8,693 nucleotides of DNA from Desulfobulbus sp. (GCA_017998195.1 JAGODN010000090.1:1-8693); one strand, 5' to 3'. Positions 1 through 6,436 are shown, numbered from the stretch's first letter. Notes: a model not told the origin generated them from the sequence alone. Program-made: numbers and translations.

Positions 1-2260
1 CCATGGCCGGGGTGCCCGTGCCCCAGCGGCCCGGGCCGAGCAGCAGGGTCGGGTTCTGTTGCTGGTCGACCACGCTCCGGTTGAGCTGACCAATGAGCCG
101 GGCGACCGTGTATTTTTCCGACAGGCTCAGGCGGCAGTAGGGTTCCGGGTCGACAAGGATCACCTGGGCAATGGGCAGGGCGACATTGCCGCCCATGAAC
201 CCGCCTTCCAGGCGCAGGACTGTTTCCCCATCGCCGATCGCCCGCGGCCGGGGCGAGCGGCCGCCCAGGCCGATGGTCTGGAACGGCCGGCACTGCAGCA
301 GGTTCACCTGGATCTCTCCGGCCTTGTTGAAATTCACCGTGAACTCCACGTCCACCGGGTGGTCGTAGACCGCGTTCAGCCGGCGCAGCAGGCCGCGCAT
401 GATGTCGATGAAGGGCGAGTCGGTGAGAAACGGGTCGAAGGTCAGCACCCGCTCCTCCCGCGGCGGCAAGCCCATGGCCCGCAGCGCCTCCATGGCCTCG
501 GTGTCGCGGATGGTCAGCCGGTCGAGGCGGGCCGGCGGGATCCTCGCCTGCAGGGTCGCAAACGGCACGCTGGCCAGGCTGTTCTCCTCCAGCTTGAGCA
601 CGTCCACCGAGTGCTGCGAGAACCGGCGGAGATCGGCCATGCCGGCCAGCGGCTTGACCAGCGGGTCGTCCAGGGCGATGATGCGCGGGTAGTCGTTGCC
701 CACCCGGTCCACCGCCCGGGTGCCGAGCCCGTACACCAGCCGGACCATGCCCGCCTTCGGGTCCATGCCCTTTTTCCACACGAACGGGTTGTGCGACAGG
801 CCCACGCCGGCCATCTCCGGGTAGAAGCAGTCGGTGTGATAGGCGCCGGACACGCGCTGCACCAACAGCGCCATCTGCTCGTCCATCCGGTCCAGGCCGC
901 GCTGGAACCGGTAGGCGAGGGCGTCCTCGTTCATGGTGCTGGCGAAGATCCGCCGCACCGCGTGCTCGAAGGCCTCGTAGCGCGCCTCCGGCGAGCCCTG
1001 GTTGACGCAGAAGAAGCTGTCGTACTTGCCGGCGAAGGCGCTGCCGAAGGCGTCCTCCAACAGGCTCGACGAGCGGACGATGATCGGCGACTGGCCGAAG
1101 TACTCGAGCATCAGCTGGAACTGCTCGGTGATCTCCTCGGGAAAGACGCCGGTGAGCAGCCGCTCGCGCAGCTCCGCGGCCCGGGCGAAGTAGCCCTCCG
1201 GGGTCTTGTGGGCCATGAACAGCTTCCACCAGCCGTTCTGGACGATGTAGGAATAGAACACGTCCGAGCCGATGTAGAACGAGTCGTGGTGTTCGAGCAC
1301 CTCGTGCCAGCGCCGTGCCGGGTCGTTGACCAGGATCTTGCGGGCGAGCAGCATGCCCAGCGACTTGCCGCCGATGAAGCCCGAGCCGATGAGCCGTTCC
1401 TTGATGCGCAGCAGATCGCCGAGCGTCAGGTGCTCGCGGATGAGGGCGATGAGCTGCCGGTTGCGGGTTAGCAGCAGGCGGCTCAGCTGCTCGACCATGT
1501 CCTGCTTTTCCTCGACCATGTCCACCGATTCGTGCAGGGAGCGGGCGCGGAGGAAGAGGTGGTCCCAGTAGTCCAGGTGCCGCTGACGCTCCGTGCCGCG
1601 GCGGCGGGAGAGGTGGGTGAACAGCTCGGTGGCGTCGACGCTGTTGATCACCGGCTCGAGCACGCCCCTGCGCTTGAGGTGGGGGAAAAACATGGTCGGC
1701 GAGTAGCGGTGCTGCACCTTGACCGGGTGGACGCACACCTGGCCCTGGTAGTTGTAGACGTCGATGAGCACCTGGGTGGTCTCGCGGATGCGGGCCACCG
1801 CCTTGTAGGAGTGGCGGTTGCGGAGCAGGGCGAAGTAGGCGACGGTGTTCAGCTCGAACAGGTAGGGGCAGGTGATGAAGAAGAAGTCGCCGATCATCAG
1901 GTCCGTGGCCCAGACGTGGAGCAGGTCCGAGAGCGAGTCGAACACGTAGAAGATGTCGCGTCCCTCCCGGGTGATGAGGTTGTGCACCTGGGCCGAGAAG
2001 GACTCGAACCCCAGGGCCACGTCCAACCGGTGGATCGTGACCAGCTCGCCGCGCTCCTCGACAAGCGGCAGGTGGCGGGCGAAGCGGACGTAGACCACCC
2101 GCTCGCCGTTGGCCAGGGCACGGTTGACAAAGGCGGTGACCAGCCGCTGGTAGTCGTCGATGTTGTCCACCTGCCAGACCACGTTGTCGCCGCGGCGGAG
2201 GTGATCGATGATCTGGTCGAGACTGTCCCAGCCGGTGCTCACACAGGAAGGAAAGGCCAT
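1..2260 (-). CDS. PEP/pyruvate-binding (PPDK_N) domain protein with degenerate RecA/KaiC-like N-terminus; 3' end outside window
   Basis: Translating the minus strand from the ATG at 2260 gives 753 codons with no stop before the left edge, so the C-terminus is missing. The start is set by GGAG at 2269-2266, 5 nt upstream. Residues about 290-665 match the PPDK_N (ATP-binding) domain of PEP synthase and pyruvate phosphate dikinase: the Lys motif FIGGKSLGMLLA (295-306, K299), IVRSSSLLEDAFGSAFAGKY (394-413), GVGLSHNPF (485-493) and an Asp/Glu-rich strand ending in LLQCRPFQ (654-661). Residues 1-195 resemble a KaiC/RecA-like fold: an STGWDSLDQII opening, a hydrophobic Walker-B-like strand DIFYVFDSLSDLL (102-114), but no GxxxxGKT P-loop. 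After 665 there is no TxxGGxxSHAA-type phospho-His motif; the sequence instead runs to GPGRWGTGTPAM (742-753). It therefore does not look like a complete PEP synthase. It is the last visible gene of the leftward operon, 76 bp after the M18 gene. Domain family is confident; reaction and partner are unknown. Confidence 0.88.
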   Translation of the reverse strand, partial: MAFPSCVSTGWDSLDQIIDHLRRGDNVVWQVDNIDDYQRLVTAFVNRALANGERVVYVRFARHLPLVEERGELVTIHRLDVALGFESFSAQVHNLITREGRDIFYVFDSLSDLLHVWATDLMIGDFFFITCPYLFELNTVAYFALLRNRHSYKAVARIRETTQVLIDVYNYQGQVCVHPVKVQHRYSPTMFFPHLKRRGVLEPVINSVDATELFTHLSRRRGTERQRHLDYWDHLFLRARSLHESVDMVEEKQDMVEQLSRLLLTRNRQLIALIREHLTLGDLLRIKERLIGSGFIGGKSLGMLLARKILVNDPARRWHEVLEHHDSFYIGSDVFYSYIVQNGWWKLFMAHKTPEGYFARAAELRERLLTGVFPEEITEQFQLMLEYFGQSPIIVRSSSLLEDAFGSAFAGKYDSFFCVNQGSPEARYEAFEHAVRRIFASTMNEDALAYRFQRGLDRMDEQMALLVQRVSGAYHTDCFYPEMAGVGLSHNPFVWKKGMDPKAGMVRLVYGLGTRAVDRVGNDYPRIIALDDPLVKPLAGMADLRRFSQHSVDVLKLEENSLASVPFATLQARIPPARLDRLTIRDTEAMEALRAMGLPPREERVLTFDPFLTDSPFIDIMRGLLRRLNAVYDHPVDVEFTVNFNKAGEIQVNLLQCRPFQTIGLGGRSPRPRAIGDGETVLRLEGGFMGGNVALPIAQVILVDPEPYCRLSLSEKYTVARLIGQLNRSVVDQQQNPTLLLGPGRWGTGTPAM

Positions 2261-2298
2261 GGAGGCTCCGTTGGCGGAAGGGATGGACAGCGCGGCCG

Positions 2299-2319
2299 GC
2301 CCGGCGGGTGGTGCCGGGC
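2299..2319 (-). other. GC-rich hairpin between the M18 and PPDK_N genes
   Basis: The 76-bp gap holds a perfect 7-bp inverted repeat (gcccggc 2299-2305, gccgggc 2313-2319) with a 7-nt loop. No T-run follows it on the minus strand, so a classical intrinsic terminator is not supported. It could weaken transcription or affect mRNA processing between the two genes, but in DNA this G+C-rich a short stem can also arise by chance. Confidence 0.3.
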
Positions 2320-2336
2320 GCGGGACCGCGGGCCGT

Positions 2337-3659
2337 TCAGGGCCGGGCTGCGGGGCAGCGGATGCCCTCGTCCGGGGCGGAGAGGAAGGCGGCCAGGGCG
2401 CGCAGCAGGGACCAGCCGTCGCGGCTGCCCGCGGTTTCGCGGATCGAGTGCATGGCCAGCTGCGGGATGCCCACGTCCACCGCGGCCACGCCGAGGGCGG
2501 CCGCGGTCAGCGGGCCGATGGTGGAGCCGCAGGCCAGGTCGTTGCGCATGACGAACTGCTGGCAGGGCACTCCGGCCGCGCGGCAGAACCCGCGGAACAG
2601 GGCCGCGGTGGGGCCGCTGGTGGCGTAGCGCTGGCCGGCGTTCATCTTGATCACCGGCCCGCCGTTCAAGAGCGGCAGGTGTTCGGGATCGTGGCGGGCG
2701 GCGAAGTTCGGGTGCACGGCGTGGGCGTTGTCCACGGACACCATCAGGGAGGCGGCGAGCACCTGCCGGCGCAGCACCGGGTCCGGGTAGAGCCGGGTGA
2801 GCAGGTCCTGGAGAAAGGTGCCCTGGGCCCCGGCGGCGGACAGGCTGCCCACCTCCTCGTGGTCGTTGAGCACGACCAGGCTGTCCCGCCGCTCCGCGGT
2901 CTGCACCAGGGCGCGGAGCAGGGCGTGGCAGGAGACGAGGTTGTCCAGCCGCGGGCCGCTGATGAACTCGCCCCGCAGCCCGATCCGGGCCGGCGGCTGG
3001 GGATCATAGAGGAACAGGTCGAAATCGAGGATCTCAGCGCCGGCCGTGTCCGGGTGTTCCGCGGCCAGCTGTTCGCCGAGGATTGCCCGAAAATCAGGGG
3101 CATCGCCGTCCGCCTGCATGAACAGGGGGACCAGGGCGGTCTGGCGGTCGATGGCGCGCTTGTCGTTCACCTCCCGGTCCAGGTGGATGGCCAGGCTGGG
3201 GATGCAGGCCACCGGCCGGCGGAAGTCGATCAGGCCGGCGGCGAGCGGACCGCCCGCCTGCTGCCAGACGACCCGGCCGGCCAGGCTCAGGTCACGGTCG
3301 AACCAGGGGTTGAGCAGGGCGCCGCCGTAGACCTCGACCCCGAGCTGGACGCAGCCGTGGCGCAGCTGCACCGGGTTGGGCTTGACCTTCAGCGCCGGGC
3401 TGTCGGTATGCGCCCCGGCCAGGCGCAGCGGCCGGCCCGCAGCGGCCGGACCGGTCAGGGTCCAGGCGATCAGGCTGGCGTCGTCGCGCAGCAGGTAGTA
3501 GGAACCGGCGGCCAGCTCACCCCAGTGGTCGGTCTCGGACAGCCGGGTGAAGCCGTGGGCAGCGATCAGGGCCGCGCCGCTGGCGGCCGCGTGGCAGGCC
3601 GTGGGCGAACGGCTGATAAAGGCGAAGAGATCGTCGAGATAGTCCTGCTCGGCAAACAT
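2337..3659 (-). CDS. apeB: M18 family zinc aminopeptidase (ApeB-like)
   Basis: The 440-residue product matches the usual length of M18 aminopeptidases, cytosolic di-zinc enzymes that remove N-terminal residues, often acidic ones, from peptides. The metal and catalytic positions of the family are visible in order: AHTDSP with H84 (ligand) and D86 (catalytic), RLDN with D239 (bridging ligand), HEEVGS with E268 (catalytic base) and E269 (ligand), SVDNAHAVHP with D310 (ligand), and AMHSIRE with H404 (ligand). FNPWFDRD-like (LNPWFDRDLSL, 116-126) and SGPRLDN signatures are also typical. No signal peptide is visible. The ATG at 3659 has GGAG at 3668-3665, 5 nt upstream. The gene lies 33 bp after the SprA-related gene and 76 bp before the PPDK_N gene, all leftward, suggesting one transcript. 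The symbol follows the bacterial ApeB annotation; substrate preference is not readable from sequence. Confidence 0.95.
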   Translation of the reverse strand: MFAEQDYLDDLFAFISRSPTACHAAASGAALIAAHGFTRLSETDHWGELAAGSYYLLRDDASLIAWTLTGPAAAGRPLRLAGAHTDSPALKVKPNPVQLRHGCVQLGVEVYGGALLNPWFDRDLSLAGRVVWQQAGGPLAAGLIDFRRPVACIPSLAIHLDREVNDKRAIDRQTALVPLFMQADGDAPDFRAILGEQLAAEHPDTAGAEILDFDLFLYDPQPPARIGLRGEFISGPRLDNLVSCHALLRALVQTAERRDSLVVLNDHEEVGSLSAAGAQGTFLQDLLTRLYPDPVLRRQVLAASLMVSVDNAHAVHPNFAARHDPEHLPLLNGGPVIKMNAGQRYATSGPTAALFRGFCRAAGVPCQQFVMRNDLACGSTIGPLTAAALGVAAVDVGIPQLAMHSIRETAGSRDGWSLLRALAAFLSAPDEGIRCPAARP

Positions 3660-3692
3660 GGCAACTCCGGGTGGTGAAGGCGGGGACAGGGA

Positions 3693-4400
3693 TCAGGCGA
3701 TGACGGCGAGCGGTGTCCGGCGGCGGCTGTTTTCGGCTCCATCGCTTGCGGCGGGTGGTCCGCTGGTGGCGGCCTCCGGGCTGCCGGCCGCTCCGGGTCG
3801 GGAATCGGCCGCACGCAATTGCGCAAGCGCCCGGGCCTCACCGGCCGCGGCCGCGGCAGCGATGCTGCGGTCCGCGGGCGAGGGCTCAGCCGGCGCCAGC
3901 GCGGCCCGGCGGACGGTGCGCATCTTCTCCAGGCTGGCCTCCGGGGTGGGCTCCGCACCCACATCGATGGGTACCTCGCCGCCCACGGCGTAGCGTCGCC
4001 CGTCCGGCCCCTGCGCGAAGGTGTAGCTGGCGCCGCCGCGGGCATGGCGGCCGGCCACGGCCAGGTGGGCCTGTTCGTGGGCCTTGACCTCCCGGTCGCG
4101 CTGCTGCAGTTCCCGGACCTGCTGCCCCTCGGCGGGCGTCAGCGCCCGGGCCACGGTTGGCAGAGCGCGGCTGGCCGCGTCCGGCTCGGACGCTGCGCTC
4201 CCGTCGGGCTGGCGGCGGGAGCGTGCCAGGCCCTCGGCCGACAGGGAAACGCGGTCGCCGCGGTCCCGGGCGGAGGTCGATGCGCCGCCGGCGCCGGCCG
4301 GCCGGTCCGGTGGAGGGGCAGGGGGCGTGCGCACCCCGCGGTGTTCAGCGGCGCTGGTCGTGTCAACGGTGGCGTTGTGGACGGCGGCGGTGGAAATCAT
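3693..4400 (-). CDS. SprA-related / CJM1_0395-family putative metalloprotease
   Basis: The 235-residue product has the conserved core of the SprA-related family (PF12118): a charged helix with REVKAHEQAH (103-112, an HExxH-type motif with H108, E109, H112), then GGASYTFAQGPDGRRYAVGGEVPIDVG (122-148 overall) containing the family's GGE motif (140-142), then EKMRTVRRAALAPAEPSPAD (158-177). The N-terminal 90 residues are Pro/Ala-rich with a DRVSLSAEG stretch (49-57). The C-terminal 55 residues are Ala-rich low complexity, so only about 80 residues in the middle are likely folded. HExxH suggests a zinc peptidase and E142 could be a third ligand, but activity is inferred. No signal peptide or membrane helix is obvious. 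The ATG at 4400 lacks a clear Shine-Dalgarno sequence, unlike its neighbours, and sits only about 27 nt after the predicted transcription start. It heads the leftward operon with the M18 peptidase. Confidence 0.88.
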   Translation of the reverse strand: MISTAAVHNATVDTTSAAEHRGVRTPPAPPPDRPAGAGGASTSARDRGDRVSLSAEGLARSRRQPDGSAASEPDAASRALPTVARALTPAEGQQVRELQQRDREVKAHEQAHLAVAGRHARGGASYTFAQGPDGRRYAVGGEVPIDVGAEPTPEASLEKMRTVRRAALAPAEPSPADRSIAAAAAAGEARALAQLRAADSRPGAAGSPEAATSGPPAASDGAENSRRRTPLAVIA

Positions 4401-4411
4401 CGGTGTCGGGG

Positions 4412-4440
4412 CTGAAGGTTGCGCGCTGATGCATTATAGT
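4412..4440 (+). promoter_or_regulatory. Possible rightward promoter sharing the -10 region
   Basis: On the plus strand TATAGT (5 of 6 to TATAAT) lies at 4435-4440, overlapping the leftward -10 by four bases. A -35 candidate CTGAAG (3 of 6) sits 17 bp upstream at 4412-4417. Transcription would start near 4447 and leave a leader of about 139 nt before the DUF533 start. No better -10 is visible closer to 4586; GAAAAT at 4562-4567 lacks a partner -35. Confidence 0.4.
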
Positions 4441-4462
4441 GGCAAGGCGAAGCTGGAAACAA
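4433..4462 (-). promoter_or_regulatory. Predicted sigma70-type promoter for the leftward SprA-M18-PPDK_N operon
   Basis: On the minus strand a perfect -10 TATAAT lies at 4438-4433, with a weak -35 TTGTTT (3 of 6) at 4462-4457 and an 18-bp spacer. Transcription would begin near 4427-4426, giving a leader of about 27 nt before the ATG at 4400. This is an A+T-rich island in otherwise very G+C-rich DNA, placed correctly for a divergent promoter. There is no extended -10 TG. Confidence 0.6.
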
Positions 4463-4532
4463 GGCGAAATTCCGCCCGCCGGCGCCCGTCGCCGGCAACC
4501 CGGGCGGGGATGCGGATTGGCGCCGCCTTGCC
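4441..4532. repeat. Short direct and inverted repeats (CAAGGCG) in the divergent control region
   Basis: CAAGGCGAA occurs twice in direct orientation, at 4443-4451 and 4460-4468, 17 bp apart start to start. The extended first copy GGCAAGGCG (4441-4449) has a perfect 9-bp inverted partner CGCCTTGCC at 4524-4532. The direct copies overlap the spacer and -35 of the leftward promoter and the initially transcribed region of the rightward one. They could be operator half-sites or the arms of an RNA stem enclosing the hairpin at 4472-4507. Confidence 0.4.
4472..4507 (+). other. Strong hairpin in the leader of the DUF533 gene
   Basis: CCGCCCG (4472-4478) and CCGGCG (4479-4484) pair with CGCCGG (4490-4495) and CGGGCGG (4501-4507). 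This gives 13 G-C pairs in two stacked segments, a 5-nt loop (4485-4489) and a 5-nt one-sided bulge (4496-4500). If transcription starts near 4447 the hairpin forms in the 5' leader. No T-run follows, and it lies about 80 nt before the start codon, so it does not directly cover the ribosome binding site. Confidence 0.4.
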
Positions 4533-4574
4533 CCGGCCACGTCCGGACAGGGAATCAGTCAGAAAATCAGGTGC

Positions 4575-4580
4575 GAGGAG
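4575..4580 (+). promoter_or_regulatory. Ribosome binding site deciding the DUF533 start
   Basis: GAGGAG lies 5 nt before the ATG at 4586. The same frame stays open upstream to an ATG at 4439, but that ATG abuts the -10 element and lies upstream of the predicted transcription start, and the extra 49 residues are unlike the family. The 4586 start is therefore preferred. Confidence 0.8.
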
Positions 4581-4585
4581 CAGCC

Positions 4586-5317
4586 ATGTTCAACCCGGAA
4601 AAACTGTTGGGCAAGATTGTCGGCGAGGTGGTGAGTACGAACGGCTCGTGGGGAAAGAAGGGCAAGAAGAAAGGATCGGGTTCGCTGCTCGGTGGTCTGG
4701 CCTCGGGCGGCGGCCTGATGACCCTGATCGGTCTGGGCGTGGGCGCCTACGAGATCCTCAAGCAGCAGGGCCAGCAGGCCCAGGCCGGGGGGATGCCGCC
4801 GCCTGCCCCGCCCGGCGCGGGCACAACGGGTGGTCCGCCCCCGCCGCCGCCCCCTGCCGCGGCTGCGCCGCCTCCGCCGCCGACCACAGGCAGTGTCCCG
4901 GTCAGCCCTCCGGTTGCCCCCGCCGCCGGGCCGGCCGCCGCACCGGTGGCCGCGGTCCCTCCCGGCGCGGACAGCGCCGAGCTGGCGGTGCGCATGCTCC
5001 AGGCCATGGTGGCCGCGGCCCACGCCGACGGGGTCATGGACGAGGCCGAGGAACGGGCCGTGCTCGACCGGCTGCGCGGCGCCGACCTCAGCCAGGAGGA
5101 AAAGCTGTTCCTGGTCGATGAACTGCACCGGCCGAAACCCATCGAGGAACTCGCCGCCGGCATCACCGACCTGGCAGTGGCCCGGACCATGTACCTGCTG
5201 GCCGCGGCCGCGGTCAGCATCGACACCGAGGCGGAGCGCGCCTGGTTCGACCGCCTCGCCCGGCAACTGGGCTTAAGCCGCGAGATGCAGGCCTTTCTCG
5301 AGGAGCAGGCCGGCTGA
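4586..5317 (+). CDS. DUF533 / TerB-like protein with polyproline linker
   Basis: The 243-residue product has three parts. Residues 1-60 hold a basic cluster (KKGKKKG, 24-30) followed by a Gly-rich hydrophobic stretch (33-55, LLGGLASGGGLMTLIGLGVG) that may insert in or lie on the inner membrane. Residues 68-128 form a Pro/Ala-rich linker with seven consecutive prolines (84-90) and five more (95-99). Residues 129-243 form an all-helical TerB-like domain, with the acidic signature AAAHADGVMDEAEE (143-156) and a later helix repeat ending LAAAAVSIDTEAERAWFDRLA. This order and length match the DUF533 family (YebE-like, about 220 residues). TerB-fold domains bind metal through acidic residues of this kind; a role in envelope or metal stress is possible but not shown. 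It is the only rightward gene in the window and appears monocistronic, ending at a hairpin. Confidence 0.88.
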   Translation: MFNPEKLLGKIVGEVVSTNGSWGKKGKKKGSGSLLGGLASGGGLMTLIGLGVGAYEILKQQGQQAQAGGMPPPAPPGAGTTGGPPPPPPPAAAAPPPPPTTGSVPVSPPVAPAAGPAAAPVAAVPPGADSAELAVRMLQAMVAAAHADGVMDEAEERAVLDRLRGADLSQEEKLFLVDELHRPKPIEELAAGITDLAVARTMYLLAAAAVSIDTEAERAWFDRLARQLGLSREMQAFLEEQAG

Positions 5318-5324
5318 GTCCGGT

Positions 5325-5356
5325 CGGTGGTCCGGTCGCCAGCGGTCGGACCACCG
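5325..5356. terminator. Convergent intergenic hairpin, probable bidirectional terminator
   Basis: A perfect 10-bp inverted repeat (cggtggtccg 5325-5334, cggaccaccg 5347-5356) with a 12-nt loop fills the 47-bp gap between the DUF533 stop (5317) and the AIM24-family stop (5365). The symmetrical position between converging genes supports a shared terminator. The U-tract is absent on both strands, so efficiency is uncertain. Confidence 0.55.
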
Positions 5357-5364
5357 GTTACCGC

Positions 5365-6360
5365 TCAGCGCTCGAAGATGTTGGCCAGCCCGCCGAGCAC
5401 CGAGCCTTCGCCCTTGGCCCCGCCCATGGTCTGCGGCGCAGCCTCCCAGATGCGGCCGGCGAGCCGCGAAAAGGGCAGGGACTGCAGCCAGACGTGACCC
5501 GGGCCGCGCAGGTTGGCGAAGAAGAACCCCTCGCCGCCGAAGATCGCGGACTTGACGTTGCCCACGAACTCGATGTCGTAGTGAACCGTGCGGGTCAGGG
5601 CTACCAGGCAGCCGGTGTCCACCCGCAGGGTCTCGCCGGCGGCCAGTTCCTTCTCGACGATGGTGCCGCCGGCGTGGACGAACACCAGCCCGTCGCCGTC
5701 GAGCTGCTGCATGATGAACCCCTCGCCGCCGAACAGGGCCACGCCGATCTTCTTCTGGAAAGCGATCCCCACCGACACCCCCTTGGCCGCGCAGAGAAAG
5801 GCGTCCTTCTGGCAGATGATGCGGCCTTGGTAGCGGCCCAGGTCAAGCGGGATGATCTTGCCCGGGTAGGGCGCGGCAAAGGCCACCCGGCCCTTGGCGG
5901 CGCCGGTGTAGGTGAACAGGGTGGTGAACAGCCCCTCGCCGGTGACCAGCCGCTTGCCCGCGCCGATCATCTTGTCGAGAAAGGAGCCGGCGTCCCCGGC
6001 CCGGGAGCCGTCGCCGAACACCGTCTGCATGACGATCTGCTCATGCATGTACATCATCGCCCCGGCCTCGGCGATGACGCTCTCCCGCGGGTCGAGTTCG
6101 ATCTCCACGAACTGCATCTCGTGGCCGAAGATGGTGTAGTCGATCTCGTGCGCCTCCTTGCCCCCGACCGGCGGCGGTGCCTGCGGCTGGGCGCCGGGCT
6201 GCAGTTCCGGCACCTGGCCGGCGGGCAGCCAGTCGGCGAAGCCGTCCCGCCAGACCAGGGTGGCCGGGGTGTGGCGGCCGCTGGCGAGATCGTCCTGCAG
6301 TTGTTCCAGGGTGAAGGGCCCGAGGGATGCGCCGTCGGCGGCGACGTACCAGTTCGACAT
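5365..6360 (-). CDS. GYF_2 domain-AIM24 (TIGR00266) family protein
   Basis: The 331-residue product begins with a GYF_2-type domain (2-50): NWYVAADGASLGPFTLEQL, then LVWRDGFADWLPAGQ, the usual W-Y...GPF...W pattern of a small peptide-binding module. A Pro/Gln/Ala linker (51-68) leads to an AIM24/TIGR00266 domain (70-331). That domain has FGHEMQFVEIELDPRESVIAEAGAMMYM (78-105 overall), GEGLFTTLFT (141-150), two FGGEGF repeats (210-215 and 274-279) and a Gly-rich C-terminus. AIM24-family proteins are all-beta, trimer-like folds; the bacterial members have no settled function, and the yeast homologue is mitochondrial. No signal peptide or membrane helix is evident. The ATG at 6360 follows GGAG (6372-6369) by 8 nt. 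It is transcribed separately from the GNAT operon upstream, across a 128-bp gap, and converges with the DUF533 gene. Confidence 0.92.
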   Translation of the reverse strand: MSNWYVAADGASLGPFTLEQLQDDLASGRHTPATLVWRDGFADWLPAGQVPELQPGAQPQAPPPVGGKEAHEIDYTIFGHEMQFVEIELDPRESVIAEAGAMMYMHEQIVMQTVFGDGSRAGDAGSFLDKMIGAGKRLVTGEGLFTTLFTYTGAAKGRVAFAAPYPGKIIPLDLGRYQGRIICQKDAFLCAAKGVSVGIAFQKKIGVALFGGEGFIMQQLDGDGLVFVHAGGTIVEKELAAGETLRVDTGCLVALTRTVHYDIEFVGNVKSAIFGGEGFFFANLRGPGHVWLQSLPFSRLAGRIWEAAPQTMGGAKGEGSVLGGLANIFER

Positions 6361-6408
6361 GGGAGGATCTCCGGGTGGGAGTGGTTGGGGGACAACGGTG
6401 ACCGGGCC

Positions 6409-6436
6409 ATGGTAGCGGACCGGCCCGGCCGGGCAA
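6409..6436 (-). promoter_or_regulatory. Weak candidate promoter for the GYF_2-AIM24 gene
   Basis: On the minus strand TTGCCC (4 of 6) at 6436-6431 and TACCAT (4 of 6) at 6414-6409 are separated by 16 bp, leaving a leader of about 40 nt to the ATG at 6360. It is the best match in the 128-bp gap but neither box is strong, and part of a hairpin arm lies in the spacer. Confidence 0.28.

Noticed and set aside
59..1471. Long plus-strand open frame of 470 codons
   Set aside because: It lies wholly opposite the PPDK_N gene, its product is an Arg/His/Gly/Val-rich composition with no recognisable domain, and it follows from the G+C bias of the minus-strand codons.
1532..2551. Plus-strand open frame of 339 codons
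   Set aside because: It is antisense to the PPDK_N gene and the end of the M18 gene, has low-complexity Arg/Gly-rich ends and no domain match.
2208..3677. Plus-strand open frame of 489 codons, longer than the gene opposite it
   Set aside because: The minus strand here encodes an M18 aminopeptidase with every zinc and catalytic residue in place. The plus frame has no motif and spans two gene boundaries.
4439..4585. N-terminal extension of the DUF533 gene to the ATG at 4439
   Set aside because: It would begin at the -10 element itself, upstream of the predicted transcript start, and adds 49 residues with no family similarity; GAGGAG marks 4586.
4843..4875. ccgccgccg-type runs as a tandem repeat element
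   Set aside because: They are simply the proline and alanine codons of the linker in the DUF533 protein and stay in frame.
4559..5266. Minus-strand open frame of 235 codons opposite the DUF533 gene
   Set aside because: The plus strand has a strong ribosome binding site and a recognisable TerB-like domain; the minus frame is a compositional shadow.
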